Origin: Pseudoxanthobacter soli DSM 19599
GTDB lineage: Bacteria; Pseudomonadota; Alphaproteobacteria; Rhizobiales; Segnochrobactraceae
NCBI RefSeq assembly: GCF_900148505.1
Contig: NZ_FRXO01000005.1
Coordinates: 1-64,000, forward strand
Reading direction: 5' to 3'
Length of the DNA stretch: 64,000 bases
The translations under genes and the position numbers were made by a program. Each line of letters starts with the position of its first letter. The stretch's first letter is position 1. The notes under the pieces are model-generated. The model saw nothing but the letters and a program-made list of their open reading frames with translations, did not search any database and was not told the origin of the DNA. Of the stretch, positions 55,723 to 64,000 are shown in pieces.

Positions 55723-57468
55723 TCAGAACAGCCGGGGCGCCTCGGACGGTGGAGCGCGGCGCGCGGCGCTGCGGCCGGCGGCCTGGCGGTCGAACCGCCA
55801 GGCGACGTCGGGGTTCGCATCGACGCGGCCGTGCAGCACGATCTGTTCTGTGCGGCGCACGCCCTGAAGGCCGGCGAGGAAAATCGATTCCTCCAGCGCG
55901 ATCTCGGCGCCGTTGGCGGTGAACTGCCAGGCCTCGCCGTCCGGGCAGACGATCAGCACCGAGCTGCCGCCGGCGGCGCGGCTGGCGCGCACCGAGGGGT
56001 GAAGGTGGAAGCGGATGGCGTAGCGTTCCGCCATCGCGGCGCTGCCCTCGGCCGGCTGCAGCCGGTCAATGCCGTTCAGCCGCCTGCCGTCGGCGGTCAG
56101 GGCGATAGCGCGTTCGTGGATCACGCCGAAGCGGCCCTGGTAGCCGTCGTGAGCGGCGGTGAGCACGACGTGGTCGGGCGTGTCCTCGCGGTGGACCTCG
56201 ATCGGGCCGGGACCTTCGAGGATGAGGGGGCCCAGCCAGCGCTCCAGCCGGCCGCTCAGGAAGCGCACCGAGGAGGCGTCGTCGACGACGAGGGTCGAGT
56301 GCGCCGCGGTGGACCGGGCGGCGGTGCGCCACTCCCCGCGGTTCGACGCCGGGGCGCCGCAATTGACGACGATGAGGTTCTGCCCGGACGAGAACTCGAA
56401 CGAAAGCGCACCGGCATGGGCGCTGGCGCTGACGGCGGCCGGCGGTGGCGCGCCGGTGTCCATGATTACCACCGCCTGGCCACCCTCCACCCGCTGGTAG
56501 CCGGAGTGGCTCGCGTTCGCCGGGGCAGTGCCGAAGCTGTCGTCGTGGGCCATCACGGTGGCGACGAGCCCGCGGGGGGTGACGCCGACGCCGTTGAAGC
56601 GGGCGAAGCTGCCGTCGCCGTGCCGGAAGAAGCGGATCATCGGCATCATCCGGTCGATGGTGCCCATGAGCGTCGGCGAAGGGGAGACGCCGCGGGCCGA
56701 GATCGCCTGCCGGATCGGCAGGATCTCGATCAGCGCGTCGAGGATCGCGGCTGGATTACGGGAGACGTGGCCGCCGTCCGGCAGGAACTGCCGTTCGAGT
56801 TCGAGGTCGAGCACCCGGAGCGCGCTGCGGACATGGCGCTCCTGGCCGGAGATCGAGACGGCGGCGGCGACGAGCGCGGCGGCGGCCTGAAGCCGGGGCA
56901 GGCCGTCCTGCACGTCCGAGAAACTGTGGCGAAGGAAGCGCACCTGCCGCGCGAGCGAGCGCATGAAGCGCTGGTAGAACGGCCGGTCGCAGCCTTCGAG
57001 GATGAGCGGCGACTGCGACAGCCACGACAGGATGCGGCGCGCCACCACGTCCGGCCGCCAGGCGATGTCGGGCAGCTTCGCCGAGGAGCGGACCCAATCG
57101 TCGACGAGCGCGCGGGCGTTGGAGCGGGACAGCGGCGAATCGGAGGCGCGCAGATGCCGGAGCCAGCCGAAACCGTGCAGCGCCGCCGCCCACTCCGGCG
57201 AGGGGGCGGGCTCGATCTCGAACGGCGAGCGGCCGCCCGCCTCGACGATCTGGCCGGAGAACACGAACACGCCGGCATAGATGTCGGCGGCAACTGTCGG
57301 GTCGGCGGTGCGGATGTCCTGATGGGCGATCAGGAGGCGTTCGGGCGTCGCGCCCATCTGCGTCCAGCGGCCGAGCGCCGACAGCCGGAAACCGAGACGC
57401 AGATCCGCCGCGATCCGGCGCGACAACAGCCGCCAGATGGGGGTCCGCCTCGCCGGTTTCGACGCCAT
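55723..57468 (-). CDS. Heparinase II/III family protein
   Basis: The protein has 581 residues. An alpha-helical toroid half ([51 protein letters not shown]) is followed by a Hepar_II_III beta half ([31 protein letters not shown]). No signal peptide is seen. This gene is regularly found between rsmB and purH in rhizobia; its polysaccharide substrate and whether it is catalytic are unknown. ATG 57468 is chosen; 57540 would add a proline-rich tail. Confidence 0.9.
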   Translation of the reverse strand: MASKPARRTPIWRLLSRRIAADLRLGFRLSALGRWTQMGATPERLLIAHQDIRTADPTVAADIYAGVFVFSGQIVEAGGRSPFEIEPAPSPEWAAALHGFGWLRHLRASDSPLSRSNARALVDDWVRSSAKLPDIAWRPDVVARRILSWLSQSPLILEGCDRPFYQRFMRSLARQVRFLRHSFSDVQDGLPRLQAAAALVAAAVSISGQERHVRSALRVLDLELERQFLPDGGHVSRNPAAILDALIEILPIRQAISARGVSPSPTLMGTIDRMMPMIRFFRHGDGSFARFNGVGVTPRGLVATVMAHDDSFGTAPANASHSGYQRVEGGQAVVIMDTGAPPPAAVSASAHAGALSFEFSSGQNLIVVNCGAPASNRGEWRTAARSTAAHSTLVVDDASSVRFLSGRLERWLGPLILEGPGPIEVHREDTPDHVVLTAAHDGYQGRFGVIHERAIALTADGRRLNGIDRLQPAEGSAAMAERYAIRFHLHPSVRASRAAGGSSVLIVCPDGEAWQFTANGAEIALEESIFLAGLQGVRRTEQIVLHGRVDANPDVAWRFDRQAAGRSAARRAPPSEAPRLF

Positions 57469-57611
57469 TCGCACCTCGCCCGCCGGTGCGCCCCAGACCG
57501 GACGATATCGCCCGCGCGGAAGGAACGGCCCCGGATTCAAACACTTCCGCGGCGATGATACGCGCCGATTGGTTACCAGGTTGATGCCGGCGACGCGGTT
57601 TTGGGCCGCTT

Positions 57612-59147
57612 TCAGTCCTCGACGCGCACAAGACGCGCGGCAAAGAAGCCGTCGAGGCCGCCACGGCGGTCATCGGTCGCGGGCAGGTGGAAGGGCAGGG
57701 TGCGCAGGTCGCCGTCGGCGGTCAGGCATTCGGCAAGGCCGCCGATCTCGTCCGCACGCACAGGAACGCGTCGGAAGGGGGCGCCTTCGGCGAGGAAGCG
57801 GGCGATCTGCTGCTCGCCTTCCTCCGGCTCCAGCGAGCATGTGCAGTAGACGAGCGTGCCGCCCAGTGCGACCCAGCCGGCGGCGCGCCGCAGCAGGCTC
57901 GCCTGAAGCGCGGCGAGCGCGGCGATATCCGCCGGACCCTTCAGCCGCACCACATCCGGATGGCGGCGGATGGTGCCGGTGGCGGAACAGGGCGCATCGA
58001 GCAGCACGGCGTCGAACGGCGCTTCGGGCTGCCATTCGGCGAGATCGGCGACGACGATCTCGGCATGGAGCCCGAGCCGCGCGAGATTGGAGGCAAGGCG
58101 CTCCAGCCGGGCCGGCGAGATGTCGACGGCCGTGACGCGCGCGCCGGCCACGGCGAGTTCGGCGGTCTTGCCGCCGGGCGCGGCGCAAAGGTCGGCTACG
58201 CGCTTGCCGGCGACATCGCCGAGGAGGCGGGCCGGCAACGCGGCGGCCGCATCCTGTACCCACCAGGCACCGTCGAGATAGCCGTCCAGCCGCTCGATCT
58301 GGCCGCGCGGGGTGAGCCGAACGCTGCCGGTCGGCAGAACGGTGCCGCCGAGCCGCTCGGCCCAGCCCTGCGGGTCGGACTTCACGGTGAGGTCGAGCGC
58401 GGCCTCGCCCATGTGGGCTTCGGCGATGCGGCCTGCCGCTTCCACGCCGTAGGCCGCGCTCCAGCGTTCATAGAGCCAGGACGGCGTGTTGAGGCGCGGT
58501 GCATCCTGGGCGGCGAGAATCTCCGCCCGGCCGCGCGCGAGCGCGCGCATTACGCCGTTGACGAAGGTGGCGTAGTGCTCGGTGTGGCGGTCGGCGTGGG
58601 CGAGGTCGACGGCGAGCGAAACAGCGGCGTGGTCGGGCACATCGAGAAACAGGAGCTGCGCCGCCGAGATCACGAGGATCGCGTGCACGGCGCGCGCCTT
58701 CGCGGGCAGCGGGCGCGTGACGAGCCGCCCGAGAGCGTCCTCGATCTGCCCGAGACGGCGCAGGGAGACACCGACGATGGCGCGGGCGAGCGCACGATCG
58801 CGCTCCGGCAGCACGGCCAGCGCCGAGGCGCCATCCACCGGGTCGAGCGCGGCATCGAGCGAGTGGCCGCCCAGAACGGCGTCGATGATGGCGGCTGCGG
58901 CGCTGCGCGCCGGAAGGCCGGGCTTCAGTGAAGGCCGGCGGCCACCAGGCTTTCCACCGCCATTCTTTCCGCCGGACGTCTTATTGCCGGACGCCTTGCT
59001 GACGGAATTCTTGCCACCAACACTCTTGCCGGAGGCCGTTCGCTGGACATGACCTTCCGAAGCAGCACCGCCATTGTGGTCACCGGGGCCGCGCCGGTTG
59101 CCGCCTTTGCTGCGGTTTTCGCCGTCCGCCCGGCTTCCCGTGCTCAA
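57612..59147 (-). CDS. rsmB: 16S rRNA m5C967 methyltransferase RsmB (RsmB/NOP family)
   Basis: The protein has 511 residues. A Lys/Gly/Ser-rich tail (1-75) precedes a NusB-like RNA-binding domain (about 80-205) and the RsmB methyltransferase domain: [32 protein letters not shown] with the release Cys, and [13 protein letters not shown] with the catalytic Cys. It methylates C967 of 16S rRNA. The TTG start overlaps the htpX stop (TTGA); no in-frame ATG occurs before the NusB domain, supporting this start. Confidence 0.9.
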   Translation of the reverse strand: MSTGSRADGENRSKGGNRRGPGDHNGGAASEGHVQRTASGKSVGGKNSVSKASGNKTSGGKNGGGKPGGRRPSLKPGLPARSAAAAIIDAVLGGHSLDAALDPVDGASALAVLPERDRALARAIVGVSLRRLGQIEDALGRLVTRPLPAKARAVHAILVISAAQLLFLDVPDHAAVSLAVDLAHADRHTEHYATFVNGVMRALARGRAEILAAQDAPRLNTPSWLYERWSAAYGVEAAGRIAEAHMGEAALDLTVKSDPQGWAERLGGTVLPTGSVRLTPRGQIERLDGYLDGAWWVQDAAAALPARLLGDVAGKRVADLCAAPGGKTAELAVAGARVTAVDISPARLERLASNLARLGLHAEIVVADLAEWQPEAPFDAVLLDAPCSATGTIRRHPDVVRLKGPADIAALAALQASLLRRAAGWVALGGTLVYCTCSLEPEEGEQQIARFLAEGAPFRRVPVRADEIGGLAECLTADGDLRTLPFHLPATDDRRGGLDGFFAARLVRVED

Positions 59148-60151
59148 CCCCAGGGTCCGCGGCTGCCGGGACGGCGGCCGTCATCCTGCGGTCGCGCCTG
59201 TCCCCACGGGCCGGACGGAGCCGGACCGGTGGACCGGCCGAAGCCCTGCTGCTGCGGAAATCCCGGCTGCGCGAAGCCCTGACCGTGGGGGGCGCCGCCG
59301 CGCGGGCCGCTCCAGCGGCCGGCCAGCTCCATCAGCGCCGCGACGCGGTTCTCGGTGTTGGGGTGGGTCGAAAACAGGTTGTCCATCCGCTGCCCGCTCA
59401 GGGGATTGATGATGAACATGTGCGCCGTCGCCGGATTCGCCTCGGCGGACGCGTTCGGAATCCGATGCGCGCCGACGGCCAGCTTCTCCAGCGCCGAGGC
59501 CAGCCATTCCGGCTCGCCGCAAATCTCCGCGCCCATGCGGTCGGCAGCATATTCCCGCGTGCGGCTGATGGCCATCTGAACCAGCATCGCGGCAAGGGGT
59601 GCGACGATCATCGCCACCAGCGTGCCCAGCCAGCCGGCCTGGTTGTTCTCGCGGTTGCCGCCGAAGAAAAACGCGAAGTTCGCCAGCATGGAGATCGCGC
59701 CCGCGATCGTCGCGGTGATCGTCATGATCAGGGTGTCGTGGTTCTTCACATGGGCGAGTTCGTGGGCCATCACGCCGGCGACTTCCTCGCGGCTCAGCAG
59801 CCGCAGCAGGCCGGTGGTGGCCGCGACGGCGGCGTTCTGCGGGTTGCGCCCGGTCGCGAAGGCGTTCGGCTGCGGTTCGTCGATGATGTAGACCCGCGGC
59901 ATCGGCAGGTTCGCCCGCTGCGCCAGCGTCTGCACCAGTCCGTAGAACTCGGGGTGGCTGCGCGCGTCGACCTCGACCGCGTGGTACATCGACAACACCA
60001 GCCGGTCGGCATTCCAGTAGCTGAAGACGTTCATTGCCGCGGCGATCACGAACGCGATCACCATGCCGCTCTGACCGCCGATGAGGTAGCCGACCCCCAT
60101 GAACAGCGCGGTCAGAGCTGCGAGCAGCAGAGCCGTGCGGAAATAGTTCAC
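59144..60151 (-). CDS. htpX: Membrane zinc metalloprotease HtpX
   Basis: This 335-residue M48B protease has two N-terminal helices (about 5-23 and 30-47), the zinc site [10 protein letters not shown] (130-139), two further helices and a third ligand in [12 protein letters not shown]. The C-terminal tail is rich in Gly, Pro and Gln and is longer than in E. coli HtpX. It degrades damaged inner-membrane proteins alongside FtsH. It starts with GTG 60151, preceded by GGGAGA. Confidence 0.95.
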   Translation of the reverse strand: MNYFRTALLLAALTALFMGVGYLIGGQSGMVIAFVIAAAMNVFSYWNADRLVLSMYHAVEVDARSHPEFYGLVQTLAQRANLPMPRVYIIDEPQPNAFATGRNPQNAAVAATTGLLRLLSREEVAGVMAHELAHVKNHDTLIMTITATIAGAISMLANFAFFFGGNRENNQAGWLGTLVAMIVAPLAAMLVQMAISRTREYAADRMGAEICGEPEWLASALEKLAVGAHRIPNASAEANPATAHMFIINPLSGQRMDNLFSTHPNTENRVAALMELAGRWSGPRGGAPHGQGFAQPGFPQQQGFGRSTGPAPSGPWGQARPQDDGRRPGSRGPWG

Positions 60152-60296
60152 GTTGGTCTCCCTCTCGACAACTCTCTCGCCTCCGCCGGGGCTATCGCGT
60201 TCATCCGGATGGATGTGCCCGGCGGGACACCTATATGATGGGAACGGCGCCGGTTTGCCGCAAGCCGGCGGGCGATGAGATCGACGGGAGAAAGCC

Positions 60297-60506
60297 GTGA
60301 CCGAGGACGATTCCACCCAGCCGCAGCCGCGCGATCCGGCGACGCTGCCCGAAGCGGCGAAGCGCGCGCTGGCGGAGGCCGAAGCCCGGCGCGCGAGCGC
60401 GGCTTCGGACGCCCAGGCGCTGCCGCGTGAGATCAACGGCCGCGACGGCCCCGAACCGGTGCGCTTCGGCGACTGGGAAGTGAAGGGCATCGCCTGCGAC
60501 TTCTGA
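60297..60506 (+). CDS. DUF1674 / succinate dehydrogenase assembly factor 4 family
   Basis: The protein has 69 residues. The conserved C-terminal block [24 protein letters not shown] is the SdhAF4/DUF1674 signature; family members bind flavinated SdhA and promote complex II assembly. It starts with GTG after GGGAG. It is divergent from htpX, as in many Hyphomicrobiales. Confidence 0.9.
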   Translation: MTEDDSTQPQPRDPATLPEAAKRALAEAEARRASAASDAQALPREINGRDGPEPVRFGDWEVKGIACDF

Positions 60507-60585
60507 GGCAGGCCCGCTGTCACCGCCCCGGATCCCGGGGTCGCAGGACAAGTCGGCCTGATGCTTCGATGCCTCCGCAGGAGCG

Positions 60586-60990
60586 TCAGCGGATCAGGTC
60601 GATCAGGTGCGCGATCAGCGGCTCGTCGGCCGGCGGCATGGGAAGCCCGCGCAGCTTGGCCGGCTTCAGCCACTGGATCGCCTGTCCCTCCCGGCCGGCG
60701 GGCGCGCCCTTCCAGCGCCGGCACACATAGAGCGGCATCAGCAGGTGGAAGTCGTCGTAGGCGTGGCTCGCGAAGGTCAGCGGCGCCAGGCAGGGCTTTT
60801 CCACGGTGATGCCGAGTTCCTCGTCGAGTTCGCGGATCAGGCACTCCTCCGGCCGCTCGCCGGGCTCGACCTTGCCGCCGGGGAACTCCCACAGGCCGGC
60901 GAGCGCCTTGCCTTCCGGCCGCTGCGAGACGAGCACGCGGCCATCGCTGTCGACGAGGGCGCAGGCGGCGACGAGCACGAGGCGCAGCAT
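60586..60990 (-). CDS. mutT: MutT-type Nudix hydrolase (8-oxo-dGTP diphosphatase)
   Basis: The protein has 134 residues. The Nudix box [24 protein letters not shown] is complete (RELDEE catalytic core), after [21 protein letters not shown], the MutT-like substrate region. It cleans the nucleotide pool of 8-oxo-dGTP. Upstream on the same strand, 79 bp away, is the lipid kinase gene. Confidence 0.93.
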   Translation of the reverse strand: MLRLVLVAACALVDSDGRVLVSQRPEGKALAGLWEFPGGKVEPGERPEECLIRELDEELGITVEKPCLAPLTFASHAYDDFHLLMPLYVCRRWKGAPAGREGQAIQWLKPAKLRGLPMPPADEPLIAHLIDLIR

Positions 60991-61069
60991 CGGGTGATCC
61001 TGTCGTGAGAGGAAGGCAGAGAGCCGAGGAACGGTAGCCTGCCGGGCCGGCAGGTCAAGCCGTGCCCGG

Positions 61070-61966
61070 TCAGCTCCGCCCCGGGGCGGGCGGCGCGTAG
61101 ACCTTCAATGCCGCCCGTTCCACGCTGAACACGGCAGGCGTCATGGTGGTGATCTCGCCGTCGGTGTTGACGGGCCGGGGATGGCGCGTTTCCACCCGGA
61201 CGTGATGGCCGCGGAAGGTGCGGGTATAGCGGCTGGTGCGGTGCAGGCCGAATCGCACCGCGAAGGCCGCCTGCACGAGATGGGGTAGGGTGTCGGCGTC
61301 GATGGCGAAGACGTCGAGCATGCCGTCGTCGATTTCGGCGTCGGTGCCGACCTTGAGGCCGCCGCCGAAATGCACCCCGTTGCCGACGGTCACCTGGATG
61401 GTCTTCAGAGAATCCTTCACCCCATCGGCCGTGATCCACACCGTGAAGCGCTGGGTGCAGCACTTGAAGGCCCGCACCGCGGTGACGAAGTAGCTCAGCG
61501 CCTTCAGCCGGCGCTTCAACGCGGCGTCCTGGTGCTGGGCGACCGAGACGGGCAACCCGATGCTGGCGGCGTTGACGAACACCCGGTCGTTGACGCGGCC
61601 GAGGTCGATCGCCCGGGTCCGGCCCTCGACGATGGTGCGAACGGCTGCGGCGCCGACAGGAATGCCGAGGGTGCGGGCAAGATCGTTGGCGGTGCCGAAC
61701 GGCAGCAGGCCGAACGGCTTGCGGATTTCGGCAAGCGCCTCGGCGGCGGCGTTCACCGTGCCGTCGCCACCGGCCAGCACCACGGCATCGAACGCATCGG
61801 CGCGGCTGCGGATCGTCTCGGCGAGGGCGTCGCAATCGCCGGGCGCCTCGCGCTCGACGGCGATGCCGGCATCGCCGAAGGCGGCGAGGGCCGAATCGAG
61901 GCCCTGTGCCGCGCGTCCGCTTTTCGGATTGGCGAGAAGGAGGATCGAGCGCGGCTTTTCTGCCAT
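61070..61966 (-). CDS. YegS/DagK-type lipid kinase
   Basis: The protein has 298 residues. It has the DAGK_cat fold with LLLANPKSG, VVLAGGDGTVNAAAEAL and LPFGTANDLARTLGIP. The C-terminal half retains VNAASIGLPV, GNGVHFGGGLKVGTDAEIDDGMLDVF. It phosphorylates diacylglycerol or a related lipid at the membrane. ATG 61966 is preferred over a start 8 codons upstream. Confidence 0.93.
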   Translation of the reverse strand: MAEKPRSILLLANPKSGRAAQGLDSALAAFGDAGIAVEREAPGDCDALAETIRSRADAFDAVVLAGGDGTVNAAAEALAEIRKPFGLLPFGTANDLARTLGIPVGAAAVRTIVEGRTRAIDLGRVNDRVFVNAASIGLPVSVAQHQDAALKRRLKALSYFVTAVRAFKCCTQRFTVWITADGVKDSLKTIQVTVGNGVHFGGGLKVGTDAEIDDGMLDVFAIDADTLPHLVQAAFAVRFGLHRTSRYTRTFRGHHVRVETRHPRPVNTDGEITTMTPAVFSVERAALKVYAPPAPGRS

Positions 61967-62123
61967 GTGGCGGTGTACCGGTCCGGACAACGGGCCGCGC
62001 CTGCGCCGGCGGCCTGAGGCGTTTCGCTCACGTGTGGCGTCCCGCGCGCATTTTCCAGGGCCGGACGACCCTTTTCATCCGCCGGACGCATCCGTCCGGC
62101 GGCACGTCTCTAGCCGGTCGCTA

Positions 62124-64000
62124 TCAGGCGACGAACTGGCCGTGGCAGTGCTTGAACTTCCGGCCCGAGCCGCACGGGCAGGGCTCGTTACGGCCGACGC
62201 GACCCCACGTCGCCGGATCCGCGGGGTTGCGGTCCGCAGCCGGAGCTGGCTGGAACGCAGCCGCCGCCTCGACGACCTCGTTCTCGCCGGTCACAGGGTC
62301 CTCGTGCTCGGCGATGGCGGTCGCAAGCGTCGCCTCCTCGGAGAGCTGCGGCGGCGTCTGAACCAGTTCGACGCGGGCGAGCTGGCCGGTGACCTGCTGG
62401 CGCAGGTGGGCGAGCATCGCCTCGAACAGCGTGAATGCCTCGGACTTGTACTCGTTCAAGGGATCGCGCTGGGCATAGCCGCGCAGGTGGATCGCCGAGC
62501 GCAGGTGGTCGAGGGTCGACAGGTGCTCCCGCCACAGGTGGTCGAGGGTCTGCAGCAGCACCGCCTTCTCGACCTGGCGCATGATCGGCTCGCCATACTG
62601 GGCGACCTTGCGTGCGGCGGCCTCGTCGGCGGCGGTCTTCAGACGCTCGCGCACTTCCTGGTCGGCGATGCCCTCTTCGCGGGCCCATTCGACGACCGGC
62701 AGGTCGAGATTGAAGTAGACGCGCACGTCGTCCTGAAGGTCCTGGGAATTCCACTGCTCGGGATAGGCGCGCTCGGGGATGTGCTTGGCGACGAGTTCGT
62801 CCACCACGACATGGCGCATCTCGGCGACCGTATCGGCGACGTTGTCGGCGCTCATCAGGTCGATGCGCTGCTCGAACACGACCTTGCGCTGGTCGTTCAT
62901 CACGTCGTCGTACTTCAGGATGTTCTTGCGGACGTCGAAGTTGCGGGCTTCGACCTTCTGCTGCGCCTTCTCCAGCGCCCGGTTGATCCAGGGATGGACG
63001 ATGGCCTCGCCTTCCTTCAGGCCGAGGCGCTGCAGCATGCCGTCCATGCGATCGGACCCGAAGATGCGCATCAGGTCGTCCTGCAGGGACAGGAAGAAGT
63101 GCGAGTGACCGGGATCGCCCTGGCGGCCGGAGCGTCCGCGCAGCTGGTTGTCGATGCGGCGGCTCTCGTGGCGCTCGGTGCCGATGACGTAGAGGCCGCC
63201 GGCGGCCAGGGCCTGCTCCTTCAGCCGGGCGATATCGGCACGGATTTCGGCGACGCGCGCCTCTTTCTCCGGGCCGTCCTCGAGGTCCGCGAGTTCGCGG
63301 GCGACCCGCATCTCAAGATTGCCGCCGAGCTGGATGTCGGTGCCGCGGCCCGCCATGTTGGTGGCGATGGTCACCGCACCGGGCACGCCGGCCTGGGCAA
63401 TGATGTAGGCTTCCTGCTCGTGATAGCGGGCGTTGAGCACCTGGAACACGAAGTCGTCGGGCGCCGGCGGGCGGCCGTCGAACGGCTCGGACAGGTCGCG
63501 CTGGCGGAAGCCCGCCTTGCGCAGGTCGGCGGCGAGCTGCTCGGACTTTTCGATCGACGTGGTGCCGACGAGAACCGGCTGGCCGCGCTTCTTGCAGTCC
63601 AGCACGACTTCGACCACGGCGTGGTTCTTCTCCGCAACGGTGCGGTAGACCTCGTCGTCGTCGTCGATGCGCTTCACGGGCAGGTTGGTCGGGATCTCGA
63701 CCACCTCGAGGCCGTAGATGTCGAGGAACTCGTTGGCTTCCGTCGCGGCCGTGCCTGTCATGCCGGCGAGCTTGCCGTACATGCGGAAATAGTTCTGGAA
63801 GGTGATCGAGGCGAGCGTCTGGTTCTCGGGCTGGATCTGGACGCGTTCCTTCGCCTCCAGCGCCTGGTGGAGGCCGTCGGAATAGCGCCGGCCCGGCATC
63901 ATGCGGCCGGTGAACTCGTCGATGATCACGACCTCGCCGTTGCGCACGATGTAGTCGCGGTCGCGCTGGAACAGCTTGTGGGCCCGCACCGCCTGCTGGA
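62124..64000 (-). CDS. secA: Preprotein translocase ATPase SecA (C-terminal part, cut at right edge)
   Basis: About 625 C-terminal residues are visible and the frame is open at the window edge. [80 protein letters not shown] and the helical scaffold/wing [16 protein letters not shown] mark SecA. The C-terminus carries the SecB/zinc motif [14 protein letters not shown]. It drives Sec-dependent export of proteins such as the binding proteins and the autotransporter here. Confidence 0.97.
   Translation of the reverse strand, partial: QQAVRAHKLFQRDRDYIVRNGEVVIIDEFTGRMMPGRRYSDGLHQALEAKERVQIQPENQTLASITFQNYFRMYGKLAGMTGTAATEANEFLDIYGLEVVEIPTNLPVKRIDDDDEVYRTVAEKNHAVVEVVLDCKKRGQPVLVGTTSIEKSEQLAADLRKAGFRQRDLSEPFDGRPPAPDDFVFQVLNARYHEQEAYIIAQAGVPGAVTIATNMAGRGTDIQLGGNLEMRVARELADLEDGPEKEARVAEIRADIARLKEQALAAGGLYVIGTERHESRRIDNQLRGRSGRQGDPGHSHFFLSLQDDLMRIFGSDRMDGMLQRLGLKEGEAIVHPWINRALEKAQQKVEARNFDVRKNILKYDDVMNDQRKVVFEQRIDLMSADNVADTVAEMRHVVVDELVAKHIPERAYPEQWNSQDLQDDVRVYFNLDLPVVEWAREEGIADQEVRERLKTAADEAAARKVAQYGEPIMRQVEKAVLLQTLDHLWREHLSTLDHLRSAIHLRGYAQRDPLNEYKSEAFTLFEAMLAHLRQQVTGQLARVELVQTPPQLSEEATLATAIAEHEDPVTGENEVVEAAAAFQPAPAADRNPADPATWGRVGRNEPCPCGSGRKFKHCHGQFVA

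Overview
The window is high-GC chromosomal DNA from an alphaproteobacterium, most likely of the Hyphomicrobiales (Rhizobiales). The gene families, the dense ATGA/GTGA-coupled operons, the phaB-phaA/phaR block and the block DUF1674 / htpX-rsmB-heparinase-purH all fit that order. I cannot fix the genus. I see no rRNA, no complete tRNA, no CRISPR array, no transposase and no prophage. The left edge cuts a giant autotransporter and the right edge cuts secA.

Layout. 1-7669: C-terminal part of a repeat-built type Va autotransporter. 7670-9590: a tRNA-Leu 3' fragment, a MocR-type regulator with an array of CCATACAT repeats in front of it, and an intergenic REP-like element. 9776-12661: a cyanide-insensitive-type bd oxidase operon (cydA, cydB, DUF2474 small subunit) with a possible leader ORF. 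12853-22434: accessory and housekeeping genes: a YghU-type GST, an alpha/beta hydrolase, a second MocR regulator divergent from a beta-hydroxyacid dehydrogenase, a MarR-GNAT fusion, a second-type FtsH and a glutathionyl-hydroquinone reductase. Two further REP-like elements lie here.

22637-35796: a nitrogen-compound catabolic region. It holds two class III aminotransferases, a glutamine-synthetase-like ligase, an N-formylglutamate amidohydrolase-family protein, an isochorismatase-family amidase, two RpiR regulators and a branched-chain-amino-acid-type ABC importer whose permease and ATPase (LivM and LivG) are fused. Both divergent promoters contain an AATGTCAA/TTGACATT element. I infer uptake and gamma-glutamylation or transamination of an amine or amide; the substrate is unknown.

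36153-44294: a metal-dependent amidohydrolase followed by a ribose-type ABC importer (ATPase, two permeases, binding protein). Opposite them lie an IclR-like protein and an unusual regulator that joins an IclR-type HTH to a binding domain visibly related to the cluster's own binding protein. 44465-47592: polyhydroxybutyrate genes phbB and phbA with divergent phaR.

47750-53825: small conserved genes (GlcG/HbpS family, YciI-like, EVE domain, a lysine-methyltransferase-like protein), then acs and lldD converging on a strong hairpin, then a secreted nuclease. 53943-60506: purH, a heparinase II/III-family protein, rsmB and htpX on the minus strand, with the SdhAF4-like DUF1674 gene divergent. 60586-64000: a MutT-type Nudix hydrolase, a YegS-type lipid kinase and the C-terminal two thirds of SecA.
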